Assembly (NCBI GenBank): GCA_008694505.1 | Contig: VZDJ01000006.1 | Location: 669,527-733,526 of the forward strand | Direction of reading: 5' to 3' | DNA length: 64,000 bases | Source: Cyanoderma ruficeps | Taxonomy: Eukaryota; Chordata; Aves; Passeriformes; Timaliidae | Shown here: positions 37,101 through 48,276 of the stretch, piece by piece | Position numbering within the stretch: position 1 is the first letter of the stretch | Layout: every line of letters begins with the position of its first letter | The notes under the pieces: model-generated | The model's database searches: none | What the model saw: only the letters and a program-made list of their open reading frames with translations | Told to the model about the DNA's origin: nothing | Made by a program: the position numbers and the translations under genes

Positions 37101-40100
37101 AATTTTTCTCTTTGTTGACTTAAAATCCTCCACCTACAAACTGCTGTATGGATTTACTTCATAAGATCACATTTTGTCAAGTTACTTATGCCATTGTAGT
37201 CAGTGAGAACAGAGAAGCTTTGCCTGTGCAGATCTGGAGTAAAAGACTGAGAACAGTTTTTGTTTTGTTCTCTGCTGAAATGTGGCTTGGCTTCCTGTCT
37301 GGGGGTTTTAGAGTTTTAAAATAACCAACACAGTTTGTGATGAGAAAAGGAGAATGGTTTGTCTCTATCTGCAGGGTGTGTAAGTATATATGGATTTCTG
37401 GCAAACCTATTTTAAGTTTGTGGCTAGTAAAGACAATCTCCAGTTACAGATGGCATTCTTTGGCATGCACACTGCTCCTCAGGAATTCGTCAACATGCTT
37501 GCGGTAGCTGTGGGTGATCTTCACCACTTCCTTACTTCAGCTACAGACTGTTGCAGGGAACATTAGGAGTTGAGGTATTTTGGATATTTTTTTGCAAGAC
37601 TTTATGTTTAGCAGCGTGCATCCTCTTGTAAAAATGTCCTGGACATTGAATTTGCTTAGTCTGCTGAGGTCATTGTGTTCAGTACTGTACTGAACTGCAT
37701 AGCTTAGTTCTTCAGGCACTTTCACTGGAAGATTTTACATGCCTCTTGCGAAGTGTAGCCTAGAAGTTCTTCACCTGTGGCTTTTTGTTATCAGCCCATA
37801 TAGTGATGACCCTAGTTCTTTTTATTAGGCCAGTAGTTGTAACGAAGTTCTGTTAGTTCGTGAGTAATATTTAGCAGTTTGAAAAGTTTGATGTTAACTT
37901 TTTCAAAACTGAAGCAAACTATTGTACACCTGAAACTTCAGCATTCCATTGTGGAAGCGCCATTAATGAGTGTCTGAAAACCTTAGGACATAAAATTTAT
38001 TTTCTACACTAATTCCCATCTCTAGTGGAGGAATACTGATGTTTTCAGTTTTTGTTTTATCACAATCTAATTAGTTAGGAGATGCAGTTTTCCAAATAAG
38101 AGTAATGCTGTATAACACGTCTATGTAGAAAAAGTCCATTTCTTCCATTACCTTAGCAAGCATCTTCATTCTAGCTCAGGATTTGTTTTGTTTCTTTCTT
38201 TTTGAACTTGAAAGGGGGATGGCAAGACCAGTCTTCATGGGCAGAGATGTATATCACCAGTTTGAAAATGTTTTTCAAGTTGAAGACTTCACCACTTCAA
38301 ATGGCAACTGAGTTGATCTTGATTAAAACTCTGGGGCAGCATTAAGCGTTACTGCATTTCTTTGTTTTTCTGTGAATTTGGGTCATAAAAAGCAGAAACT
38401 ATTTCAACTGGGTGCATGCACTATTAAACTAAAGATTAAAGTTAGCCTCTTAGATTCAAAAGTGCTCCTAATAATTTTTGTATTTAAATGGTTTGTGGAT
38501 GCCCAGTTATTCACTGCTTTTTGACTTGTGATTCTTGGTTTTCTTGAAGCAACAGCAGCAGCACAGCCTGAATCTTGAGCATGTTGTCCTGGCAGATGCT
38601 TTCACCAGCAGCCAGTTCATCATACCATTGGTCTTTTTCATGCCTTTGGTTTTTTGAATTATGAGCTGCCAGTGGATGTAAGATGTTGGCTGTCTTGCTT
38701 TTGTGAATGTTAGGTACTGCAGTACAACTATGAGCACTCAGTGCAGTCTGTTTTATGTCCTCCCATTGCACCTTCATGAGCTTATACAGAATTATAGCAA
38801 TAGAGAACTTATGGGCATGTTTGGAGATCTGTTACTGTGATGTGGCAATGGCAACCAAGGAAGAGAAGAACGATGCCATGAAAAGGTAGTTTCCTTTCAT
38901 GTATAGCAAGTGCTGTGCAGACTGAAATTTGATAACTTTTTATTACTTGAAACAAGTAAAATGATGGTTTGAGAATTATTAATTTTTTTACATTCAGTTA
39001 ATAATGACGTTGTTGATTAATAGCAGTGCTCTTGAAATCAGTGAAACAGTTCATATCTGAAAATGTACAGAGCAGCCTGCGGTTTTTAAAGGATGGAGGT
39101 CTAGATGTTCCCTGTTATGTTTCCACAGTTAAATAAGGTAATAGCATTTAAACTTAATTTTTTAGAAGTATTTATTTGTTCTAAATTTGTCTGTAAGCTT
39201 TCAAAGGTCTGAACTGGTTTGTTAAACTGCCTTTACTGAAATCAGGTCATTTACTTGGCATCATTATGTGATCAATGAATGGAGGTGTCTTAGTATTTAG
39301 TGGTGTAGAGATAGCAGAGAGGGAATACTTTTTTTCAGGGGCCTATCTTCATTGCAAAAACCTTTGTCTGGATACTTTTTCCTTCAACAAAAACAGTTTT
39401 TATACAAGATCTCAGTGCCTCAGCTTAGGTGTTGAGATACATTTAGTCATCTTTTTCTCTAGAGAACTGTTGACATTCTTGATAATTTGGTGAAATCAAA
39501 GTATCATCTTTTTAAAAATAAAAAAGCTGTTACGTGTGTATAAAAGTTAAAATGGACTGTTTCTGGAAACATTATTGCTAACCCCCATTAAGAGGTGCTC
39601 TGTTTTCATTAAGAACTGTAATACGTGTTCGTGTGTTTGGAAGATTTGCTAATTATTAAAAAGATGAAGGTGACATTTCCCTGATATTTCATATGTATCT
39701 TGAAAAATTAGCCTTCTGAAAGTCTTAATTAAAACAGAAAACAGAACAGACAACTCAACGGTACATTCTGTTATGATAGATAGGGATTCAAAAAATAAAG
39801 CAAAGGGTAAATCATATTGTAGTATACATAATTCTTTTTTAAAAATTGATCTGTTTACACAGTGTTTGCTGATATCTGAACCTTTCCTAAGTAAAATGTG
39901 CCAAAGATTTTTCAGGTTTTTGTGTCCAAATATTTCACCAGTCTCTTCCTTAAGACTTTCTCTTACTGCGGTTTTCCTAGAAAAAAAAAATTATTTTCTA
40001 GCCTCTGTTGTAACTTCACAATCTGGTATGAATGAAATGCATAAAAGTAGTCATAAGAGAGAAAACCTGCATTTTGAAAGAAAACAAGTGTTTTTGCTAG

Positions 40101-40426
40101 TAAATTGAATAAATTACTGAACTTGTTGCAAATTGTACATATCATTTCTAACAGCCTTTTAAAAAATTCTAATACTAACATCGTATCATGTTACTAATTG
40201 CATTCCTGCAGACCAGCCTGTAGCAACACTGCCTGATTTCACATATACCAGTAATGACTTCTGAGTTACAACTGTAAATAAGCTTTAAATGTTCCTGAAG
40301 ATGTCATGTCACTAGAAGTGATCAAAACCATAAAAACATGCCAGAAATTTTCAGGAAGAGAAGAAAGAAGAGAGCAGAAAGCATTGCATCACTGTTTAAA
40401 TTGATGTGCACCTGCTTCCCAAACGC

Positions 40427-40690
40427 CATAGAACTGCAGAATAATTCAAACTGGAAAAGATTTCAGGGGGTCCATCTGGTCCTGCTTCTTGCTCAGAGCA
40501 GGGCCATCCTTAATGTTATATTAGGCTGCAAAATGCCATATGCATGTTGAGGGTCTAGCAACTCCTGTGGTGGATGTCCCTCTGGGAAACCTATTTCAGT
40601 ATTTGATCGCTGTCCTCATTGTGAAGTTTTTAGGTTTTTTCAGTGTCTTAACTGGCATTTTTCTTAATGCAAATTGTCCTTTTACTATCT
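40427..40690 (-). mobile_element. CR1 LINE 3'-end fragment, antisense
   Basis: From gccatagaactgcagaataa onward the plus strand is the reverse complement of a CR1 3' UTR: the 'ctggaaaagatttcaggggg...catctggtcctgc' block, then the 'ctctgggaaacctatttcag...tttgatcgctgtcctcattg' block (family form: cctgggcaacctgttccagtgtttgatcaccctcattg). It is diverged but collinear over about 260 bp. Confidence 0.8.
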
Positions 40691-43689
40691 ACCACAGAAG
40701 GGTTTGGCTTCATGTAACCAATAATATTTTCAGTTCCATTAATTAGAAAACTGACAGAGGAGAATTCAGAAAGACAAAATAATAATGCTCAGATATGTGG
40801 AGGAGCTTCTGTAGAATTAGTGAATAAGTAGATTGGGCTTTACAGAATTGAGAAGCGCAATGAAGGGGAATGTGATAAAGATGTGTTCAGTGTGTTGGGT
40901 GTGGGGATACATGGGATTCCTTATTCACTAATAAGGAATAATGACTGCTCTCTGTCTTTGCAGAAGCAAGAAGTGGGGCTCATCAAAAAACCACAGTAGG
41001 CAAATGATTCAAAACAAGCACACAAACACGTTCTTCAAAAACGTGTAATTAAGTTACGCAACTGGTTGCTAGAGTAGAGGGTTGTAACATTATATAGATT
41101 CAGAAAACAGCTGAAAAATATGGAAGGAAATTCCTTCCATGACTGTTGCATGTAGAAACATCACACCTTAACTAGAAAGGCTGATCTTATACTACAGATC
41201 CTCAGAGGACAAAGATATGCTCTGCAGAATTGTCCTTCACTTTTTCTTGCTCCACTGGCATAGTCTGGGATATGTCTTTGGTCTGAGAAAATATAACTTT
41301 TATCAAATTTCACACTAGTAAGTCATGTTTTTCAGGCTACCCCTGCAATTCAGGATAGGGGACATTAATTTCCATCCAGTGCAGTGTTTTACAGTATGTG
41401 TACATCAATTATGCATAATTTCTGCCGCTTTGGAAGGTGTTACCTGTGTTTAAAACAAAAAATGCTGCCTTATCATAAAACTATTTTTGGATAGCTATGT
41501 TGTTTAATTGGTTTCACTGTGTACTTGAGATATTTTTAATTAGCTTTGAATATTTAAATTTTTAATAACTATTATATCTAAATTGCTCTGCACAGTTCTA
41601 GATATCTACAGTAGTAAACTAAGAAAATGCATATTATAATTCTTGGAAAGGGACTCCCAAGAGATGATCGATTCAACTCAAGTAATCAGCTTATATTCAA
41701 GCAGCAAGCAGCAGCTGGTTTTGTGTGTGAGTGCCATGTTAATGATTTAAAAGACTCAATGTGTTTTGATAAAGATGGCATGATTCTTTATGTGGTTTTC
41801 TACTTGTGGTCTTTCCAAGATACCTAGTTCTATCATGAATGGGACAAAAAAAAAAAGAGAGAGAACAGTCTTTGAGGAACAAGATCAGTCTTATTTCTGA
41901 AATCAAGTCATAGACTTTAGGGATATAGGCCACTTCTACTGTATGCTCAAATTCTTATATGTCAGCATTTACATCTCTTTCAGTAAGTGCTAATAGCTAT
42001 AAAGCAACACATGAAGACTTCTGTGCTTAATATATCCACTTGTTAATTGGCAGGCCATAGTTTATGTCACAGTGTAAGTTTATGACATGCTTTTGGGGCC
42101 GCTCCTCAAAAACTTAATTTCCATTACTGAAGTGACTAATGCAGATGATCATTTTCATAAAGTTATTTTCTCTATTTTGAAGAGTTTGTGCTTGTGAGAA
42201 TAAATTTTTGTGATTTACACCATACTTCTATTAACTTAAAAACAACCCAAAAATATTCCTTGTTCTGCCCATTGTTTAAATTTGAAGCCTTAAGATGAAT
42301 TTTGTTCAGCACCTTTTTCATCAGGGAAAGTGTATCTTCAAACAAAAAAGGAAGCTAGCATTCACTTTATGAAAACTATATTAATTGCTCTGGCAGATGC
42401 TGTCTGTGTGCCTGTTTCATCTGTATGTTCATTGAACATATCGTTTGCAGTAGCTGCTGGAATTTCCCTGTCTTGTTTTATCTTAGAGCCCTTGTACTGT
42501 TCTGAAATAGTTTTCATCAAAATCTCTGAGGACCACTTCGCTAGCCAAATCACAGAAACAGTGATATCACTCTGATCTTTCAGATATCACCGATTATGTT
42601 CTTTTATGTAACTGAATTTTCCTTTTCTTCTGAGAGCATTTTCTCTCTGAGTTGGAGAGTGATCATCACATTTCCTCTTAATTTTCCTGTGAAGGTTCTG
42701 TGATTAAATTTGTAAACCCATATTAAACTTCTGTATCCATGTGGACAGTTCACGTCTCACTCATGAGGCATTTTTTTCTTTGAATAAAATAGTATTAGAG
42801 TAGGGGCTTATTTACATAACTGTACATACATAACTGACTGGTGTTTTAGGAATATTCAATATATGCTGCATTTTCCTTTGTCTCTTGCTGATAATCTTCC
42901 AACTTTAATTGGTAGTGTTACTCTTTGCCTGTCCCTCAGAAGCATTAATTCTATTTTATCTTTATCTTAGAACTCTCTCCAGGCTCTTACTTCATTGCTT
43001 TTCTAAAAAGAGTATAGACTACTTTTCTTTTATGATAACATCTAAAATATAGCACCAATCCTGGATTTATACAGCTGAAAATCTCTTCTGGGCTTTTACA
43101 TCATGCAATTCAATTTAAGCAAAATCTTTTTTTCCTGTTGCTTTGTCTTGTGCATGTTCATTGAAAATACTCTTGTGACTATGACTCATCTGGCCTGTCT
43201 TCTTGCTTGCATCACTCTGCTGGGTATATTGTTTTATTTCTCATGGACTCTTAAGATTTCCAGTGATTTTGCTCAGCAATTGAACAGTGTGCTCGGCAAA
43301 TGGGAGACTGTTGTTCATGGGAACATCAGTTGTATCAGTTGTAGGGCATGACCATAGAAGATAAATTGTAGTGAAAAATCCATCAAAACACACAGAACCT
43401 CAAACTGCACAAGATCCCCCAAAGAGAACATAGGAAACACAGAAGCCCAGATTCTGGCCATATATAAAGATGCAATTGAAGAAATCCTCAAGTAAAATAG
43501 CTAGTGCTTCATTCATGGTTTTCAGTTGATCTGAATTCTGTGCTTCTTTTTTGGTTCTTATGCTTCATTCTGCCTTTCTGTCAATTGTTAGAAGAGAAAG
43601 AATGGAAAGTGAAATTAAAGAGTGTCAGATGGTTGTCTTCTGTTGTGACATCTATTGAAAAAAGCTGAAGTAATTGTTTCCCCTCTTAA

Positions 43690-44055
43690 GAAGGAAAGAA
43701 AACTGAACAGCCTGTATCCTTGCATTCCAACACTCCATAGAAGCTGCCCCACCATGCTTCAGTGATACCAGTAAAGTTATAGCCCTGCAAGTGTGAGCAT
43801 ATCTCCCGTTCTTCCTGTTTGCTCCCCTGCTGTCTGCATCAGCAGAGAGGCATTTCAGTGGGCACCTAGTGAAGCTGACTTTGTGTCTGGAGTGGCTGAA
43901 ATTCCCTGGTGTTCTTTCAGGTGTTCTCCTGCTGACCTGTCTGCCTACCCCAGGCTCTCAGCATCTTAGTGATGTGAGTGGGATGGCATCTTATCCCACA
44001 CCTTATCATTGTTGAACTTGATGATATCCCCTCCTCAGTTATATCTAGTTTATGG
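43690..44055 (-). mobile_element. CR1 LINE fragment, start of ORF2 endonuclease, antisense
   Basis: On the minus strand about 43812-43735 reads KQEEREICSHLQGYNFTGIT followed by EAWWGS. This is the N-terminal part of the CR1 apurinic-type endonuclease, where the family reads ...HLQGYD..GITE.WW. Beyond it, toward 44055, the minus strand enters the spacer between ORF1 and ORF2 (plus-strand tctagtttatgg near 44045 resembles the ORF1 stop region, as at 4987). It is a short 5' segment with no reverse transcriptase nearby. Confidence 0.75.
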
Positions 44056-45814
44056 TATAGTTAATTTCAATTCATTCTGGAGAGTAGTTACAAACATGGC
44101 TAGTCCTAAAGAGGGAAATATCAGTCATACACTTTTCGTAATTCTTTTTCTTGTGTGTTCTCATGACACAGGTGTGTTTAAAGACGCTTGAAAGAAATAG
44201 GTTAAAATGTTTTCTAATGCCAGCTTGTATTTGCATGCATACCTAGCTTCTTAATGGTAGAGTACAATTTTTTTCTGTAGTAATTCAGTTATTGCATAAA
44301 ATATTATGACCTAGAGTTTAGTTTGCTTTCTAGTGAAATTGGTGTTGTATAAATAAAGAAGTGAGAAATCATGCTACTGTTTTCTTGGTATCTCTGAAAG
44401 TAATTAGTTTGAACTGAAATGAAACTGAATCAGCTAATATGCTTTAGTAGCTGTGCTGCATATGCTAGTGAGTATATTACTCCATAATGCTCTCTATAGC
44501 ATCCCCAAAGCAGAATTCCTAATTCCTTTCCAGTGTCTAGCTCAGGTCTATTAGTCTCATAGTCACATGTCTTACAACTTTAAAAATTTTGTCATGACTA
44601 CATATTTGGCATGTTTGTTCTGTTTGGTGACATGATGTCTGTTGGAATGAGCACTGTGTGGAATTGTAATGAACTTTCTGAGCAAATAGTGTCTCTGCTC
44701 CTCTGCTAGGTTCCTTCAGAAATTTAAAATTACCTAATACCCTGAGATAATCATTTGTTGAATTGAGAGGGGATTGACTGAGAGGTTCTAATTTTCGTGT
44801 GGCTGGGGAGAGGTCACTCACTGAAAGATAGCTGTGATGTGTATTTGCTTTTATTTTGTAGATCAGGCTTAAAATTACACCCTCATTTAACTAGTAAGAT
44901 TGTACACACACATGTACATAAAGACATTCATTTTAAAAGAAGTAGATGGGATGTTCTGGGTTGCAGTTTTACACTAGTTTAGAAAAAAATATATACTTAA
45001 TGTGCATTAAAAAATCCCTTTATACTGATTCATATAGTATTCTGAGTTAAAACCAGGTTTCCTGCAAGATCAAACGGATCCTTCTAAGGCATGCTGCAGT
45101 TGGGCAATGGCAAAAAAAAAATCAGTAGAAGGCCACTGTTGTAGCTCTTTAGTTTTATCTAGGTTGCCCTAAAAATAATTGAATGGAATAAATAAACTCA
45201 GTACTGGCTACAGTTGTGTTTTGTCATACGTTTGGTTATGCCTGCTGTGCAGACAAATTCTGAATCTTCATTGCAGTAAGATATAGACTAATTTAAATAT
45301 GTCACGGGAAAGAGCTTTGGAAATGCTAAATAGTGTTGATAAATCTGTTGCAGTTAGAATAGGATGTGCTACATTATGAACAAAGCCAAAGTTTATCCCT
45401 AAAGTCCACATTTGAATACTCACTCTATTTAATGCAACTGTTTGCTTCTGTATGTCATTCAGTGACACTTACCAAAGTTGTCCCAGTCCTTGAGTTTGGT
45501 AGTTTGAGTCAAAAAAGCCCCCTCTTGTTAATATTTTTTTGTTAAGGAGCCACTGGTGAATGGAGACCCTTACTTGTCACTAGATGATGTCACTAGATAA
45601 GCAGCCTGTTAGTGTCCTCTAGAAAGTTTTGAGTTTTGGTTGTGGGAAGTAGAGTTGAATTTGTGCATCTTTTGATAACTTATTTTTTCCTATTATGTAA
45701 GAAGTGTACATTAAATTGGTGTTAAATCTCATGGTTCACTTCTGAAGAGATGTGTGGAGAGTTTCATTCCACAACCAGCCCGCAAGCAAATATAGACTTT
45801 GTGTCTTAATTGTT

Positions 45815-45925
45815 TATGAGGGTTTTATGTTTGGATTTGTTTGATGTTTTGTTTTTGGGTTTCTTTGTGGTGGTGTGTTTTGGGGTTTTTTTGGTTGGGG
45901 TTGGTGTTTTTTTCTTTTGTGTAAG
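45815..45925 (+). repeat. T/G-rich low-complexity tract
   Basis: About 110 bp almost free of C, with many runs of T broken by G and GG (for example ttttggggtttttttggttg). It lies 1.5 kb upstream of the 93-bp FER exon, and its composition is complementary to an A/C-rich tract on the other side of that exon. Confidence 0.8.
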
Positions 45926-46495
45926 CAGTTTAATTCAGCCACATCATAAGAATAAAACTTGGGTTTCAGCACAGAGTTGTTTCATTAAAATGAAATTATT
46001 TGTTATATGACATTACTTGAGTCTGATAAAAGGTATAAAAATGGCATTGATGGGTAAGTGGAATGGGATGCACTCCCTGTCACAGTTTTCCAATTTGACT
46101 GGTTTTTGCACTCTTTTATTCAATAGCATACAAATTAAAACAAATTGCAGACCTCTGATACCAAATAAATAGTATTATTTTGCTAAGATAATGTTTAACC
46201 TGTACCTTGTAAAATAAACTCCATTTGGAAACAATTTTCAAAGATTGCTGAATTTGGTGTACAGAATGTATACATTTTGTTGCTTGTTTGAAAGTCCTGG
46301 TATAAACTGAAGCTGCATTTATTACATTATGAGATTTTTAGCTTCTTCTGTCAAAGGCATTCATTGGAAACTTGGAAGCAATTTTTCTCTGTAACACTGG
46401 CAAACAGTTGTAGTCTGTCTTCATTATCAGTTTTTTACAGTTTAGTTAACCTAAAGCTAATTAGAATAAGGTTGTTAATGTGTGATTTTTCTGTG

Positions 46496-46559
46496 TCAAG
46501 TTTATTTACTTTGTGAGTACTCACTGAAGTATGAGTACTCACAAAGTAAATAAACTTGA
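46496..46559. repeat. Perfect 28-bp inverted repeat with 8-nt loop
   Basis: The arms at 46496-46523 and 46532-46559 are exact reverse complements; the inner part of the left arm is tttgtgagtactca and the right arm begins tgagtactcacaaa. The spacer is ctgaagta. Perfect arms in unconstrained intron imply a recent origin. Transcribed RNA would fold into a strong hairpin. Confidence 0.95.
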
Positions 46560-46956
46560 AGCAGAAAACGTTGAAACCCTTTGCTGTTTCTGAAGATGAT
46601 TTACAAGCAATAAACTCAGTTTGTCCATGTTAAAAGTACTCTTTTTTTTAAGATTGTTATTAATTTGAGAGCTGATAGTAAGATGAAGAAAAATACAGTC
46701 TTTGGAATAAGTCAGCTTATGAGACCTTGAAATTTACATTGACTTCTGCTGAACTAGAGATGCTTAAAGGCTGTATTGGTGTTCCAGGCAGAGCCGTATT
46801 CTTGCAGAATTTTAAACTGAGACAGTGTCTGCACTTTCAGTTTACAGTAATGCCTAAAGAGAAATAGCTCCTATTACATGGCACCAGTGGGTGCTAATAT
46901 TTACAGGTATTGTGTTGTTAGAGAAGAACCTGTTCATCAAGGGAAAAGACCCCTAA

Positions 46957-47013
46957 AGATTAAGTAAGAATAGTTTAAGTAAGTATTAAGTAAGGATTAA
47001 GTAAGTATTAAGG
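46957..47013 (+). repeat. Short tandem repeat, unit about 11 bp (attaagtaagt)
   Basis: Imperfect repeats of attaagtaagt (agattaagtaag, tttaagtaag, tattaagtaag, gattaagtaag, tattaagg). It is a small AT-rich minisatellite about 380 bp before the next exon. Confidence 0.75.
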
Positions 47014-47390
47014 ATAATGCACACATATAGAGTTTTTTACTGTGTGGGGATTTTCATTATATATTTTCAAATCATTGTCCCTTTAAAATGACAGGTATTT
47101 CAGGAGAACTGAGAGTTATGTCTCTTGGTTTGGGGATATAGAAGAATTTCAGTTTTCTTTATACGTAAAATGATCGCACAAAATATTTCAGGAAATACAG
47201 AATGGTAAGTGGTTAAATTGATCTGAGCTTAATCCTGCTGGTGTTGACACTTCCTAGCTTGTATCAGTAGGAGTTCAGCTGTTGTCTTTTATTTTAGTCA
47301 AATTCAGGATTCTATATTGCACATTCTCCAATAAATGAATTATCCTACAGATTCAGTTTTTTTCACTGAAGATTCTGGCCTTTCTCCTAG

Positions 47391-47483
47391 GACAAGAAGG
47401 ATAAAGTCTCAAGATTTGACACAATACGTCATTCCATAGCTGGAATCATAAGGTCTCCAAAATCCATGTTGGGTTCATCATCG
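47391..47483 (+). CDS. FER: FER exon: linker before the SH2 domain
   Basis: A 93-bp exon with both ends in phase 0, so it could be skipped without changing the frame. It encodes [20 protein letters not shown] and [11 protein letters not shown]. Human FER (about residues 415-445) reads [20 protein letters not shown], so the Arg/Lys-rich head has diverged while [14 protein letters not shown] is fixed. The segment joins the coiled coils to the SH2 domain. The acceptor is tttctcctag and the donor gtaagt. It is the smallest exon in the window, isolated between introns of 23.0 and 6.2 kb. Confidence 0.95.
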
Positions 47484-48192
47484 GTAAGTAGTACTAATAC
47501 TGTAGTGTTTGATGTATTCTGTTGTTTTTACAGCTTAAATAAGATTTATTTTTTCTTGAAAGATCATGCCTTTCCATCTGAATGCACAAAAATTACATTA
47601 AAATAATGTTATATAAAAACTGTTCTGATTGATCAGCATACAGGATAGTATCATGGTGTGTCGGAACAACTTGCTATACTTTAGGAGAATCACAATTTTT
47701 ATGTTCTTTGCAGCTCCCAGAGTGATGCTATATTGTTCAGAGTATTCCTCCCAATGAGGCTGATTTTCTTGAAATGCACTGTATGATAATAATCTGTAGT
47801 AGGTTAGATGGCTGTACACATTTTACCAATTGTTGCAATAATTGTATTCCCATATTTGTTATAAAAAGCTGCAATGTATAAACATATTGTTACTATTGCT
47901 ACTACTGCTCATACTGTTAAAGTAACTAAGTGTTATAGATCTTGCTTAAAACCCCTCTAAAAATGGTTGTTGAGTATCTCTGAGGTATAATTAGCTTTTG
48001 TTCAAATTCTGTAATTGCTGGACAAGCATCTTTGTTTCTTTTACTTTTGGGCTTCCTTTTGTTACTTTCATATGGAAGCTTGGAAGATTAGTTAGAGTCC
48101 TTGAGCATCTACTAGGGATGTGTCAGATTTTACTTGAAAACCTTCTGGTTTTTTCTTGAATTGGTGGAATATAGGATCATCATAACCCTCCA

Positions 48193-48276
48193 ACGTAAAA
48201 TCAAACCAAAATAACCCAAAAACCAAGAAAAGAAACCAACAACCAAACCAAAACATACCCAAAACCCAAAAAATCT
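48193..48276 (+). repeat. A/C-rich low-complexity tract
   Basis: About 80 bp with almost no G or T (for example accaacaaccaaaccaaaac). It lies 0.7 kb downstream of the 93-bp exon and is complementary in composition to the T/G-rich tract at 45.8-45.9 kb. Confidence 0.8.

Larger units (their letters stand above)
24348..47390 (+). other. FER: FER large intron, 23043 bp, phase 0
   Basis: GT (gtaagt) to AG (tttctcctag) intron. It contains antisense CR1 pieces near 25.9, 27.3-27.8, 40.4-40.7 and 43.7-44.06 kb, a degenerate minisatellite near 34.05 kb, a CpG-bearing block near 35.5 kb, a T/G-rich tract near 45.9 kb, a perfect inverted repeat near 46.5 kb and a short tandem repeat near 47.0 kb. One unresolved base (n) lies at 32219 in a T-rich run. 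The stretches 27811-34000, 35600-40420, 40691-43690 and 44056-45800 hold nothing I can name apart from scattered chance-length open frames. Confidence 0.9.

Noticed and set aside
39773..40108. Plus-strand frame of 111 codons
   Set aside because: AT-driven composition, no splice context or family similarity; chance length.
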